Part shown: positions 18,491-27,703 of the stretch, piece by piece
Layout of the letters: each line of letters begins with the position of its first letter
Position numbering within the stretch: the first letter of the stretch is position 1
From: Comamonadaceae bacterium OTU4NAUVB1
Lineage (GTDB): Bacteria; Pseudomonadota; Gammaproteobacteria; Burkholderiales; Burkholderiaceae_C
Assembly (NCBI GenBank): GCA_024372625.1
Contig: CP099605.1
Location: 2,480,001-2,544,000, forward strand
DNA: 64,000 nucleotides
Direction of reading: 5' to 3'
Position numbers and translations under genes: made by a program
Notes under the pieces: generated by a model
Seen by the model: the letters and a program-made list of their open reading frames with translations, nothing else
Databases searched by the model: none
Told to the model about the DNA's origin: nothing

Positions 18491-19753
18491 TCAGGCCAGC
18501 AGGGCGTCGAACGGGATGAACCGCACGGTGTCGCCGCGCCGGAACGGCTGGCCGGCGGGCGTGTCGATCACGCCGTCGCCCCAGACCATCGAGGTCAGCA
18601 CGCCGGAACCCTGGTTGCGAAAGAGGTCGAGCCCGCCCGCCGCGTTGCGTCGTGCCCGCAGGAACTCGCGGCGCCGGTCGGCGCGCGGCCAGTCGGCATC
18701 GACGCGCATCGGCACGGCCGGCGGCGCCACGTGGTCGACGCCCTGCAGGCGCAGCACGAAAGGCCGCACCAGCAGGAGGAAGGTCATGAAGCTCGACACC
18801 GGATTGCCCGGCAGGCCGGTGACGTGCGCGTCGCCGATGCGGCCGTACGCGAACGGCTTGCCGGGCTTGATCGCCAGCGACCACAGCGAGAGTTCGCCGA
18901 GCGACTCGATCGCGACGCGGATGTGGTCCTCCTCGCCGACGGAGACGCCACCCGTGGTAACGATCAGGTCGTTCGAAGCCGCCGCCGTGCGCAGGGCCTC
19001 GGTGGTGGCGTCGAGCCGGTCGGGCACCAGGCCCAGGTCGTCGACCGTGCAGCCCAGGCGCGTGAGCAGGGCCCGCATGAAGAAGCGGTTCGAGTTGTAG
19101 ATGGTGCCGGGCTTCATGGCCTCGGGCGCGACGTCGCCGGGCATCACCAGTTCGTCGCCGGTCGACAGAAGCGCGACGCGCGGGCGCCGCGTCACACGCA
19201 GGCGATCGAGGCCGACGCTGGCCGCCAGCCCGAGCGCGGCGGGATCGAGGCGCAGCCCGCGGGACAACACGACGTCGCCACGGGCGACGTCCTCGCCCGC
19301 GCGGCGGATCCACTGGCCGGGCACCGGCGCGCGGCCGATGCGCACGCGGTCGGGGCCGTCGGCGGCGGCGTCTTCCTGCATCACGACCGCGTCGGCGCCC
19401 TGCGGAACCGGTGCGCCGGTGAAGATGCGCGCGACGCTGCCGGCCGCGAGCGGCGCGCCGACGCTGCCCGCCGGGATGCGCTGCGACACGGGCAGCACGG
19501 CATCGGCCGCGCTGCAGTCGGCACTGCGCACGGCATAGCCGTCCATCGCGCTGTTGTCGTGCGGCGGCACGGTCAGGCCCGAGACCACGTCCTGCGCGAG
19601 CACGCGGCCATCGGCCTCGAAGGTCGCGACGTCCTCGGTCGCCGGCAGCGGCACGGCCCGCTCCAGGAGCGTCGCCAGCGCGGTCTCCAGCGGCATCAGG
19701 GCGGGTCGCGCGAGGGCAGCGGCCGAGGCGGCGGAGGAAGTCGGTTCAGGCAT
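18491..19753 (-). CDS. moeA: Molybdopterin molybdotransferase MoeA
   Basis: 420 residues. Conserved MoeA blocks are present: DNSAMDGYAV (about 67-76), FTGAPVPQGADAVVMQE, RVALLSTGDELV (MoCF-binding motif), GGVSVGEEDH and TGLPGNPVSSF. The enzyme inserts molybdate into adenylylated molybdopterin to complete molybdenum cofactor. The ATG overlaps the end of mobB by 8 bp and moaD follows 50 bp later, so the genes form one cofactor operon downstream of thrC. No moaA, moaC or mog is in the window; they must be elsewhere. Confidence 0.95.
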   Translation of the reverse strand: MPEPTSSAASAAALARPALMPLETALATLLERAVPLPATEDVATFEADGRVLAQDVVSGLTVPPHDNSAMDGYAVRSADCSAADAVLPVSQRIPAGSVGAPLAAGSVARIFTGAPVPQGADAVVMQEDAAADGPDRVRIGRAPVPGQWIRRAGEDVARGDVVLSRGLRLDPAALGLAASVGLDRLRVTRRPRVALLSTGDELVMPGDVAPEAMKPGTIYNSNRFFMRALLTRLGCTVDDLGLVPDRLDATTEALRTAAASNDLIVTTGGVSVGEEDHIRVAIESLGELSLWSLAIKPGKPFAYGRIGDAHVTGLPGNPVSSFMTFLLLVRPFVLRLQGVDHVAPPAVPMRVDADWPRADRRREFLRARRNAAGGLDLFRNQGSGVLTSMVWGDGVIDTPAGQPFRRGDTVRFIPFDALLA

Positions 19754-20291
19754 GGTGGGCAAGCTTGTAGTCGAAGCGGTCCGCCTGCGCGAGCAGCCAG
19801 GCCACGACCGCGTCGGCGTCGTTGACATCGAGCACCGGCAGCGCGGTCGGATGCGGCAGGCGGCGCGGTGCGTCCGTGGCGATGGCGACGACGTGGGCGT
19901 CCTCGGCATAGTGCGGCGGGCGCGGCGGCGCGTCGGGGGCGGGCTCGCGCCAGACCTCGACCTTGGGCAGGTCGGCGTGGCGGAAACCCTCGACCAGCAC
20001 CCAGTCGACGCCGGCGTCGAGTTCCGCGATCAGGTCGTGCACCGACAGCGCCAGCGGCCGCTCGAATTCGCGGATCAGCGCCAGGCGCCGGTCGGAGGCG
20101 ACGACGACCTCGAAGGCGCCCGCCTCCCGATGCCGCCAGGTGTCCTTGCCGGGGTGGTCGATGTCGAAGCGATGGTGCGCGTGCTTGACCACCGACACGC
20201 GCTGCCCCCGCGCCTTGAGCAGCGGGATGAGGCGCTCGACCAGCGTCGTCTTGCCGGCGCCCGAATAGCCCGCGAAGCCGATGGCCTTCAT
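19746..20291 (-). CDS. mobB: Molybdopterin-guanine dinucleotide biosynthesis adaptor MobB
   Basis: 181-residue P-loop GTPase-like protein. Walker A is GYSGAGKTTL (8-17), followed by VSVVKHAHHRFDIDHPGKDTWRHREAGA, the MobB signature around the nucleotide and MobA-interaction region (about residues 32-60). WVLVEGFRH supplies the Walker B-like strand. MobB helps MobA attach GMP to molybdopterin. It overlaps moeA by 8 bp and lies 31 bp from the thrC end on the same strand, so threonine and cofactor genes may share a transcript. Confidence 0.92.
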   Translation of the reverse strand: MKAIGFAGYSGAGKTTLVERLIPLLKARGQRVSVVKHAHHRFDIDHPGKDTWRHREAGAFEVVVASDRRLALIREFERPLALSVHDLIAELDAGVDWVLVEGFRHADLPKVEVWREPAPDAPPRPPHYAEDAHVVAIATDAPRRLPHPTALPVLDVNDADAVVAWLLAQADRFDYKLAHHA

Positions 20292-20322
20292 GCGGCGCGC
20301 CCGCCCGTCCGGCTCGACCGGC

Positions 20323-21750
20323 TCACGCGCTCGCCGCGTCGCAATGCTGCGCGATGTACGCCTTGACGGCCCGCGCGTCGGCGGCGAGCCTGTGCACGCG
20401 CTTGGGCAGGGCCTCGATGCCCTCGAACCGCGCCGGGCGGTCCGGCTCGTGGCCGAGGGCCTCGACGATCGTGGCGGCGAACTTGATCGGCAGCGCCGTC
20501 TCCAGCACGATCATCGGCACGCCGGGCGCGAGGTGCTCGCGCGCGGCCTTCAGGCCGTCGGCGGTGTGCGTGTCGATCAGCGTGGCGAAGCGCCGGTCGG
20601 TGTCGCGGATGGTCGCGAGGCGGTCGGCGTGCGTGCTGCGGCTGCTCGCGAAACCGAAGCGCGTCGCGGCCTCGGCGAAGCGCGGATCGGCGCTCAGGTC
20701 GAAGAAGCCGTGGCGGCCGAGCTCGCCCTCGAACAGGTTGCGCGTGAGGGCGCCGTCGCGCCCGAGCAGATCGAAGGCGAAGCGCTCGAAGTTGCTCGCC
20801 TTGCTGATGTCCATCGACGGGCTGGAGGTCTCGTGCGTGTCGGCGGCCGAACGCACGCGGTAGACGCCGGTGCGGAAGAACTCGTCGAGCACGTCGTTCT
20901 CGTTGGTGGCCACCACCAGCGTGCGGACGGGCAGGCCCATCATGCGCGCGACATGGCCGGCGCAGACGTTGCCGAAGTTGCCCGAGGGCACGGCGAAGCT
21001 GACCTGCCGGTCGTTCGACGGCGTGGCCTGGAAGTAGCCCGCGAAGTAGTAGACGACCTGCGCCAGCAGGCGCGCCCAGTTGATCGAATTGACCGTGCCG
21101 ATGCGGTACTGGCGCTTGAACGGCAGGTCGTTGGAGACCGCCTTCACGATGTCCTGGCAGTCGTCGAACACGCCCTCGATGGCGAGGTTGTGGATGTTGG
21201 CGTCCTGCAGGCTGAACATCTGCGCCTGCTGGAACGGGCTCATGCGCCCGTCCGGCGAGGTCATGAAGACGCGGATGCCCTGCTTGCCGCGCATCGCGTA
21301 CTCGGCCGCGCTGCCGGTGTCGCCGCTGGTGGCGCCGAGGATGTTGAGCGTCTCGCCGCGGCGGCCCAGTTCGTACTCGAACAGGTTGCCCAGCAACTGC
21401 ATCGCCATGTCCTTGAAGGCCAGGGTCGGGCCGTTGGACAGGGCCTCGAGGTAGGTGCCGTCCTCCAGCTCGCGCAGCGGGACGATCTCGGCGCTGCCGA
21501 AGACCTCGGCCGTGTACGTCTTCGCGCACAGGGCGCGCAGATCGTCGGCCGGGATGTCGTCGATGTAGAGCGACAGGATCTCGAAGGCCAGCTCGGCATA
21601 GGACAGCGCGCGCCAGCGCCCGAGCGTGGCCGCGTCGACCTGCGGGTAATGCGCCGGCAGGTACAGGCCGCCGTCGGGCGCCAGGCCCTCGAGCAGGATG
21701 TCGCAGAAGCGGCGCGGCGTGGCGTCGCCGCGTGTGGAGAGGTAGTGCAT
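20323..21750 (-). CDS. thrC: Threonine synthase
   Basis: 475 residues, the long bacterial/fungal-type threonine synthase. It starts MHYLSTRG as is typical. The PLP lysine is Lys113 in NGPTLAFKDMAMQ, and ILGATSGDTGSAAEYAM and PSGNFGNVCAGH bind the phosphate and cofactor. It converts O-phosphohomoserine to threonine in the cytosol. The ATG shares one base with the hom stop (TGATG), so the pathway neighbour is translationally coupled. No thrB homoserine kinase is adjacent; it must be encoded elsewhere. Confidence 0.96.
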   Translation of the reverse strand: MHYLSTRGDATPRRFCDILLEGLAPDGGLYLPAHYPQVDAATLGRWRALSYAELAFEILSLYIDDIPADDLRALCAKTYTAEVFGSAEIVPLRELEDGTYLEALSNGPTLAFKDMAMQLLGNLFEYELGRRGETLNILGATSGDTGSAAEYAMRGKQGIRVFMTSPDGRMSPFQQAQMFSLQDANIHNLAIEGVFDDCQDIVKAVSNDLPFKRQYRIGTVNSINWARLLAQVVYYFAGYFQATPSNDRQVSFAVPSGNFGNVCAGHVARMMGLPVRTLVVATNENDVLDEFFRTGVYRVRSAADTHETSSPSMDISKASNFERFAFDLLGRDGALTRNLFEGELGRHGFFDLSADPRFAEAATRFGFASSRSTHADRLATIRDTDRRFATLIDTHTADGLKAAREHLAPGVPMIVLETALPIKFAATIVEALGHEPDRPARFEGIEALPKRVHRLAADARAVKAYIAQHCDAASA

Positions 21751-23075
21751 CAGCTCAGTTCTTCCTTGCGCAGCCGCACGATCGGCGCGAGCACGGTCGG
21801 CAGGGCCTGCAGCTGCGCGATGGCGTCGTCGAGCGTGCCCTCGCGCGTGTCGTGGGTCAGGATGATGACGTCGGTCTGGGTCGAGCCCTCGCCGCCGATC
21901 TCGTCGGCCTCGCGCTGGAGCACGGCGTCGATGCTGATGCCGGCCTCGGCGAGCAGGCCGGTGACCTTGGCCAGCACTCCTGCCTCGTCGGCCACGCGCA
22001 GGCGCAGGTAGTAGCTCGTGACGACCTCGCGCATCGGCACCACGTCCAGGTGGTCGTTCATGGCGTCGGGGTGGAACGCGAGGTGCGGCACGCGCTGGGC
22101 GGCATCGGCCGTGTGCAGGCGCGTGATGTCCACCAGGTCGGCGATCACGGCGCTGGCCGTGGGCTCGCTGCCGGCGCCCTTGCCGTAGTAGAGCGTGGTG
22201 CCGACGGCGTCGCCGTGCACCACGACCGCGTTCATCGCGCCCTCGACGTTGGCCAGCAGCCGCTTGGCCGGCACCAGCGCCGGGTGCACGCGCAGCTCGA
22301 TGCCGCCGGCGGCGCGGCGCGTGATGCCCAGCAGCTTGATGCGGTAGCCCAGCTGCTCGGCGTACCTGATGTCCTGCGCGGCGAGCTTCGTGATGCCCTC
22401 GACGTGCGCCTTGTCGAACTGCACCGGCATGCCGAAGGCGATGGCGCTCATCAGCGTGATCTTGTGGGCGGCGTCGACGCCCTCGATGTCGAAGGTCGGG
22501 TCGGCCTCCGCGTAGCCCAGGCGCTGCGCCTCCTTGAGCACGGTCGCGAAGTCGAGCCCCTTGTCGCGCATCTCCGAGAGGATGAAGTTGGTGGTGCCGT
22601 TGATGATGCCGGCGATCCACTGGATGCGGTTGGCCGTCAGGCCCTCGCGCAGCGCCTTGATGATCGGGATGCCGCCGGCCACGGCCGCCTCGAACGCGAC
22701 CATCACGCCTTTCTGCTGGGCCGCGGCGAAGATCTCGGTGCCGTGCACGGCCAGCAGCGCCTTGTTGGCCGTCACCACGTGCTTGCCCGCGGCGATGGCC
22801 TCGAGCACCAGCTGCCGGGCGATGCCGTAGCCGCCGATCAGCTCCACGACGATCTCGATGCCGGGGTCGGCGATGACCTCGCGCGCATCGGCGACGACGC
22901 GCGTGCCCTCGCCCACGGCGGCACGGGCGCGCTCGACGTCGCGGTCGGCCACCATCGTGATCTCGATGCCGCGGCCGGCGCGCCGCTGGATCTCTTCCTG
23001 GTTGCGGCGCAGCACCTCGAAGGTGCCGCTGCCGACGGTGCCGATGCCCAGCAGGCCGACTTGGATGGGTTTCAT
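21750..23075 (-). CDS. hom: Homoserine dehydrogenase
   Basis: 441 residues. The NAD(P)-binding Rossmann segment GLLGIGTVGSGTF lies at 7-19. The catalytic domain includes VTANKALLA, FEAAVAGGIPIIKAL, GIINGTTNFIL and AYAEADPTFDIEG-like text (LGYAEADPTFDIEG). A C-terminal ACT domain (about 350-435, RLRVADEAGVLAKVTGLL) suggests feedback control by threonine. It reduces aspartate semialdehyde to homoserine for threonine and methionine. I use ATG 23075 because it gives the family N-terminus; ATG 23090 is five codons upstream in frame and also possible. Confidence 0.96.
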   Translation of the reverse strand: MKPIQVGLLGIGTVGSGTFEVLRRNQEEIQRRAGRGIEITMVADRDVERARAAVGEGTRVVADAREVIADPGIEIVVELIGGYGIARQLVLEAIAAGKHVVTANKALLAVHGTEIFAAAQQKGVMVAFEAAVAGGIPIIKALREGLTANRIQWIAGIINGTTNFILSEMRDKGLDFATVLKEAQRLGYAEADPTFDIEGVDAAHKITLMSAIAFGMPVQFDKAHVEGITKLAAQDIRYAEQLGYRIKLLGITRRAAGGIELRVHPALVPAKRLLANVEGAMNAVVVHGDAVGTTLYYGKGAGSEPTASAVIADLVDITRLHTADAAQRVPHLAFHPDAMNDHLDVVPMREVVTSYYLRLRVADEAGVLAKVTGLLAEAGISIDAVLQREADEIGGEGSTQTDVIILTHDTREGTLDDAIAQLQALPTVLAPIVRLRKEELS

Positions 23076-23193
23076 GGATGCAGGAGTCATGTCGAAGGAA
23101 CGGACGGAACGGGACGGAGGCGGCGAGCGGACCGGCGCGCGCATGGAGGCGGAGGCGAGCGGCGCGGGAAGCGGTTGGGGTGGGGGATGGGGC

Positions 23194-24432
23194 TCAGGCG
23201 ACAGCGGCCGTGCGCAGCCGGGCGCGATAGCGTTCCAGGAACTTCGCGATGCGACCGATCGCCTCGCGCAGATCCTCCTCGTGGGGCAGGAAGACGATGC
23301 GGAAGTGGTCGGGCGTCCCCCAGTTGAAGCCGGTGCCCTGCACCAGCATCACCTTGGTCTCCTTGAGCAGCTCGAGGAAGAACTGGCGGTCGTCCTCGAT
23401 CGGGTAGACCTTGGGATCGAGCCGGGGGAACATGTAGAGCGCCGCCGCCGGCTTGACGCAGGTCACGCCCGGGATCGCCGTGATGAGTTCGTAGGCGAGG
23501 TCGCGCTGACGGCGCAGGCGGCCGCCCGTGCCCACCAGGTCCTTGATGCTCTGGTAGCCGCCGAGCGCGGTCTGGATCGCCCACTGGCCCGGGACGTTCG
23601 CGCACAGGCGCATGTTGGAGAGCATGTTGAGTCCCTCGATGTAGTCGCGCGCCACCTTCTTGTCGCCCGATACCACCAGCCAGCCGGCGCGGTAGCCGCA
23701 CGAGCGATAGCTCTTGGACAGGGAGTTGAAGGTCAACGTGAGCACGTCGTTGGACAGGCTGGCGATGGCCGTGTGCCGCACGCCGTCGTAGAGCACCTTG
23801 TCGTACACCTCGTCGGCGAAGATCACCAGGCCGTGCTCGCGCGCGATGTCGATGATGCCGCGCAGCAGACCCTCGGAATACAGCGCGCCGGTCGGGTTGT
23901 TGGGATTGATGACCACGATGCCCTTGGTGCGCGGCGTGACCTTGGCGCGGATGTCGGCGAGGTCGGGCATCCAGCCGTTGTCCTCGTCGCACAGGTAGTG
24001 CACCGGACGGCCGCCGGACAGGCTCGTGGAGGCGGTCCACAGCGGGTAGTCGGGCGTCGGCACCAGCAGCTCGTCGCCGTCGTCGAGCAGCGCGTTGGTG
24101 GACATGGCGATCAGCTCGCTCGCGCCGTTGCCCAGGTAGATGTCGTCGAGCGTCACGCCCGCGATGCCCTGCTTCTGGGTCTCGTGCATGACGGCCTTGC
24201 GCGCCGCGAAGATGCCCTTGCTGTCGGAATAGCCCGCCGACGCCGGCAGGTTGCGGATCATGTCCTGCTGGACTTCCTCGGGGGCATCGAAGCCGAACAC
24301 GGCGAGGTTGCCGATGTTGAGCTTGATGATCTTCTGGCCCTCTTCCTCCATCTGCTTGGCGGCATCCATGATGGGGCCACGGATGTCGTAGAGCACGTTG
24401 GCCAGCTTGGCCGATTTCTTGAGCTGCTTCAA
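23194..24432 (-). CDS. alaA: Alanine-synthesising PLP aminotransferase, AlaA type
   Basis: 412 residues from a TTG start. Sequence blocks match E. coli AlaA closely: VLYDIRGP, KLNIGNLAVFGFDAPEEV, DIYLGNGASELI, PTPDYPLWTAS, INPNNPTGA, and the PLP lysine in SLSKSYR. With the TTG at 24432 this lysine is residue 240, the same number as in E. coli AlaA, and a GGAGG lies four bases upstream. ATG 24456 would add eight residues and would sit almost at the predicted transcript start. The enzyme makes alanine from pyruvate with glutamate. It precedes hom on the same strand by 118 bp. Confidence 0.9.
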   Translation of the reverse strand: MKQLKKSAKLANVLYDIRGPIMDAAKQMEEEGQKIIKLNIGNLAVFGFDAPEEVQQDMIRNLPASAGYSDSKGIFAARKAVMHETQKQGIAGVTLDDIYLGNGASELIAMSTNALLDDGDELLVPTPDYPLWTASTSLSGGRPVHYLCDEDNGWMPDLADIRAKVTPRTKGIVVINPNNPTGALYSEGLLRGIIDIAREHGLVIFADEVYDKVLYDGVRHTAIASLSNDVLTLTFNSLSKSYRSCGYRAGWLVVSGDKKVARDYIEGLNMLSNMRLCANVPGQWAIQTALGGYQSIKDLVGTGGRLRRQRDLAYELITAIPGVTCVKPAAALYMFPRLDPKVYPIEDDRQFFLELLKETKVMLVQGTGFNWGTPDHFRIVFLPHEEDLREAIGRIAKFLERYRARLRTAAVA

Positions 24433-24467
24433 AGTCCCTCCGGGAGCCGCCCACATAGGGGAAAACC

Positions 24468-24473
24468 TATAAT
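24468..24473 (+). promoter_or_regulatory. -10 box in the divergent alaA / Mth938-like promoter region
   Basis: A consensus TATAAT on the plus strand lies 26 bases before the ATG at 24499. The matching -35 at a 17-base spacing (AGCCGC) is poor. Reading the minus strand, the same AT island gives TATAGG shortly before the alaA start. The only AT-rich part of this 66-bp divergent gap is here, so it probably serves both genes. Confidence 0.45.
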
Positions 24474-24498
24474 TTGACCACAGTTCCAGCGCGCCCAA

Positions 24499-24885
24499 AT
24501 GAAGCTCCAGCCCGACAAATCCGAGGTCCAGACAATCACCGCCTACGGTCCGGGGTGGATCGCGATCAACCACGAACGGTTGGAGACCAGCATGATCGTG
24601 GGCTCCGGTGGCGAGCGCCTGACCTGGAACTGCACCGGCTTCGAGACGCTCGGCGCCGAGCACTTCGCCCAGCTGGCCTCGCTGGACGCGGAAATGGTGA
24701 TCTTCGGCAGCGGCACGCGACTGCGCTTCCCGCATCCGTCATGGCTGCAGCCGCTCATGGCGCGTCGCGTGGGCGTCGAAACCATGGACACGGCAGCGGC
24801 CTGCCGCACCTACAACATCCTGGCCGCGGAAGGGCGACGCGTGGTGGCGGCGCTGCTGGTGGAGCGTCCCATGGATGGAATGTGA
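24499..24885 (+). CDS. Mth938-like (DUF498/NDUFAF3-related) domain protein
   Basis: 128 residues, a single Mth938-like domain. Family-type stretches are ITAYGPGWIAIN (13-24), FGSGTRLRFPHPSW (69-82), RVGVETMDTAAACRTYNILAAEGRRV (89-114) and AALLVE near the end. The eukaryotic relative NDUFAF3 assists complex I assembly; the bacterial role is not established. It is divergent from alaA and followed by bcp on the same strand after 141 bp. Confidence 0.85.
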   Translation: MKLQPDKSEVQTITAYGPGWIAINHERLETSMIVGSGGERLTWNCTGFETLGAEHFAQLASLDAEMVIFGSGTRLRFPHPSWLQPLMARRVGVETMDTAAACRTYNILAAEGRRVVAALLVERPMDGM

Positions 24886-25026
24886 GAAACATTTGGCGTT
24901 AAAATGACAGGCTTGCGACTTGGCGATCCGCCTGCCCGATCCGCCCTCATAAGTGAGCAACGACCAATCCCCCATCGCCCCAGCGGCGCGGCCCCGCGAT
25001 GGAACCTTACGGAGAAAACAAGTTTC

Positions 25027-25503
25027 ATGGCGATCGTTGTCAACAAACCCATCCCCGAATTCGAATCCACTGCCACCGGTGGCCTGAAGGTCTCGAACAC
25101 CTCGCACCTCGGACACGTTCTGGTGATGTATTTCTATCCCAAGGACAACACGCCGGGCTGCACCACGGAGGCCATGCAGTTTCGCGATCGGTACAAGGAT
25201 TTCGTCAAGGCCGGCGCCACCGTCTTCGGCGTGTCGCGCGACAACATGAAGTCGCACGAGGAATTCAAGACCAAGCTTGAATTGCCCTTCGAACTCATCG
25301 CCGATACGGAAGAGAAGATGTGCCACATGTTCGGCGTGGTCAAGAACAAGATCATGTACGGCAAGAAGGTCAAGGGCATCGAGCGCAGCACTTTCCTGGT
25401 TGGCGCCGATGGCATCCTGAAGGCTGAATGGCGTGGCCTCAAGGTTCCGGGCCATGTCGACGACGTGCTCAAGGCTGTCAAGGCACTGAAGAAACCCGCC
25501 TGA
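25027..25503 (+). CDS. bcp: Thioredoxin-dependent peroxiredoxin, Bcp/PrxQ type
   Basis: 158 residues. The peroxidatic cysteine is Cys45 in the motif YPKDNTPGCTTEAMQFRD. The resolving cysteine that many Bcp proteins have five residues later is replaced by Met50, so this is a one-Cys type, or Cys in EEKMCHMFG resolves it. Other Bcp text: FGVSRDNMKSHEEFKTKL and ERSTFLVGADG. It reduces hydrogen and alkyl peroxides in the cytosol. A GGAG lies about 13 bases before the ATG. A strong terminator follows at 25582. Confidence 0.93.
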   Translation: MAIVVNKPIPEFESTATGGLKVSNTSHLGHVLVMYFYPKDNTPGCTTEAMQFRDRYKDFVKAGATVFGVSRDNMKSHEEFKTKLELPFELIADTEEKMCHMFGVVKNKIMYGKKVKGIERSTFLVGADGILKAEWRGLKVPGHVDDVLKAVKALKKPA

Positions 25504-25581
25504 TCCCGTGCCCTGCCCGGGGTGGGCGCGATGTGCATAATGACTTTATGCCTTTGAGCGCCACGACTGCATTCTCCGAAC

Positions 25582-25613
25582 AAAGCCGCTCTGGTTTCCA
25601 GGCGGCTTTTTCG
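25582..25613 (+). terminator. Intrinsic terminator after bcp
   Basis: AAAGCCGC-T-CTGG-TTT-CCAG-GCGGCTTT pairs over twelve positions with a one-base bulge and runs into TTTTT. It separates bcp from the phoH-like gene. Confidence 0.85.
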
Positions 25614-25650
25614 CTTTCTGGTCCTTTTCATTTCGCGAGCAGAACGACTC

Positions 25651-27669
25651 ATGCCCTTGCCTCCCGCACCCACGAAACGCGCCGCTCTTCTGTCACCCGA
25701 CGCCATCGAGACATCCACGCGTTCTCCGCACAAGACTTCGCGGCGCGGCAACGGCGCGCGAGCCATTGAGGAAGTCCGTTCCGACGATCCGCGCAACCTC
25801 GCCCTGCCCGACCGGCAGGCACCCACCGAAGACGATCGCGACGGCATGGCCATGGCGGTCGCGTCGACCACACCGCGTGCCTTCGGCCATGTGATGGGTG
25901 CCGAACCGGCACAACAGGTCGAGACCAAGTCGCGTCCGGCACCTCAGCCGGCGATGGCCACCGACGCCGTCGACGAGGAGCCCGCCGCAACCGGCGTGGA
26001 ATCGACCGACGTGCAGCCACAGGAGCGCACCACGGCACGTGGCGCTTCGCGCAGGCGCAACAGCCGCGCGGCAGGCCCGACACCGGTGACGACGGAAGCG
26101 TCGCAAGCGCCGGCGGTCGCCGAAGCCCTCCAGGCACGCGCCCCGGCACCGAGTCTGCCCGAGCCTTCGTCCGCGCCGGCACCCACGACGCGTGCGCGCG
26201 TGGAACGCGGCAACGCACCGGATCCCGCCCGCTCGCGTCGCACGGCGCGCCAGGGCGGCGCCTCCAAACTCTTCGTGCTCGACACGAACGTGCTCCTGCA
26301 CGACCCGATGTGCCTGTTCCGTTTCGAGGAGCACGACGTCTTCCTGCCGATGATCGTGCTGGAGGAACTCGACGGCCACAAGAAGGGCACCACGGAAGTC
26401 GCGCGCAACGGCCGCCAGACCAGCCGCACGCTCGACGCCCTTGCCGGTGCGCAGGGTGCGGACATCGCCAAGGGGCTGAAGCTCGACACCACCGGTCATC
26501 GCGAGGCCGGTGGAAAGTTGTTCTTCCAGACCTCGCCGCTGGACTATTCGTTGCCCACCAGCCTGCCGCAAGGCAAGGCGGACAACCAGATCCTCGGCGT
26601 GGTCCAGGCCTTGAGCGAACTCCATGCCGAAGACCGCCCGGGCCATCCCAGGCGCGACGTGGTGCTGGTGTCCAAGGACATCAACATGCGCGTCAAGGCG
26701 CGTGCGCTGGGCCTGGCCACCGATGACTACCAGAACGACAAGACGCTGGAGGACGGCGACCTGCTCTATGCCGGTTCGCTGGCCCTGCCACCGGACTTTT
26801 GGACACGCCAGAGCAAGACCGTCGAAAGCTGGCAGAGCGGCAGCAGCACGTTCTACCGCATCAGCGGACCGATCGTGCCGAGTCTGCACATCAACCAGTT
26901 CGTGTTCTTCGAGGCACCGGGCGAGCCGAGCATGTACGCACGCGTGACCGAGATCCGCGACAAGACGGCGGTGCTCAAGACGCTCAAGGACTATGGCTCG
27001 GCCAAGAACGCCGTCTGGGGAGTGGCGACGAAGAACCGCGAGCAGAACTTCGCCATGAACGTGCTGATGGACCCGGACATCGACTTCGTCACGCTCGCCG
27101 GCACGGCCGGTACCGGCAAGACGCTGATGGCCCTGGCCTCGGGCCTGACCCAGGTGCTCGACGATCGCCGCTACACCGAGATCATCATGACGCGCGCGAC
27201 CGTGAGCGTGGGCGAGGACATCGGCTTCCTGCCCGGCACCGAGGAAGAGAAGATGGGCCCATGGATGGGCGCGCTCGACGACAACCTCGAATTCCTCGCC
27301 AAGGGTGACGGCGGCGGTGCCGGCGAATGGGGGCGTGCCGCCACCAACGAGTTGATCCGCAGCCGCATCAAGATCAAGAGCATGAACTTCATGCGAGGAC
27401 GCACCTTCCTGAACAAGTACGTGATCATCGACGAGGCTCAGAACCTGACCCCGAAGCAGATGAAGACACTCATCACGCGCGCCGGACCAGGCACCAAGAT
27501 CATCTGCATGGGCAACTTGGCGCAGATCGACACGCCCTACCTCACGGAGGGCTCGTCGGGCCTGACTTTCGCGGTCGACAAGTTCAAGGGTTGGCCGCAC
27601 AGCGGGCACATCACGCTGGCGCGCGGCGAGCGTTCGCGGCTGGCGGACTTCGCAAGCGAAGTGCTCTAG
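25651..27669 (+). CDS. PIN-PhoH fusion protein (PhoH2-like RNase/ATPase)
   Basis: 672 residues. Residues 1-205 are Ala/Pro/Arg-rich and probably disordered. A PIN nuclease domain follows (about 206-380) with acidic residues in LFVLDTNVLLHDP (Asp211), EELDGHKKG and VSKDINMRVKARALG. The C-terminal PhoH ATPase (about 455-670) has Walker A AGTAGTGKT near 484 and Walker B YVIIDEAQN. PIN-PhoH proteins act as sequence-guided RNA helicase-nucleases in the few cases studied. The disordered N-terminus is long for the family; a downstream start cannot be excluded. An own terminator follows at 27704. Confidence 0.9.
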   Translation: MPLPPAPTKRAALLSPDAIETSTRSPHKTSRRGNGARAIEEVRSDDPRNLALPDRQAPTEDDRDGMAMAVASTTPRAFGHVMGAEPAQQVETKSRPAPQPAMATDAVDEEPAATGVESTDVQPQERTTARGASRRRNSRAAGPTPVTTEASQAPAVAEALQARAPAPSLPEPSSAPAPTTRARVERGNAPDPARSRRTARQGGASKLFVLDTNVLLHDPMCLFRFEEHDVFLPMIVLEELDGHKKGTTEVARNGRQTSRTLDALAGAQGADIAKGLKLDTTGHREAGGKLFFQTSPLDYSLPTSLPQGKADNQILGVVQALSELHAEDRPGHPRRDVVLVSKDINMRVKARALGLATDDYQNDKTLEDGDLLYAGSLALPPDFWTRQSKTVESWQSGSSTFYRISGPIVPSLHINQFVFFEAPGEPSMYARVTEIRDKTAVLKTLKDYGSAKNAVWGVATKNREQNFAMNVLMDPDIDFVTLAGTAGTGKTLMALASGLTQVLDDRRYTEIIMTRATVSVGEDIGFLPGTEEEKMGPWMGALDDNLEFLAKGDGGGAGEWGRAATNELIRSRIKIKSMNFMRGRTFLNKYVIIDEAQNLTPKQMKTLITRAGPGTKIICMGNLAQIDTPYLTEGSSGLTFAVDKFKGWPHSGHITLARGERSRLADFASEVL

Positions 27670-27703
27670 TCACGCCCGAGCCGACGCCGGCTCGCACGGA
27701 ACG

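Noticed and set aside
25549..25650. Short ORF at ATG 25549 upstream of the PIN-PhoH gene
   Set aside because: It spans the bcp terminator hairpin and has no conserved features.
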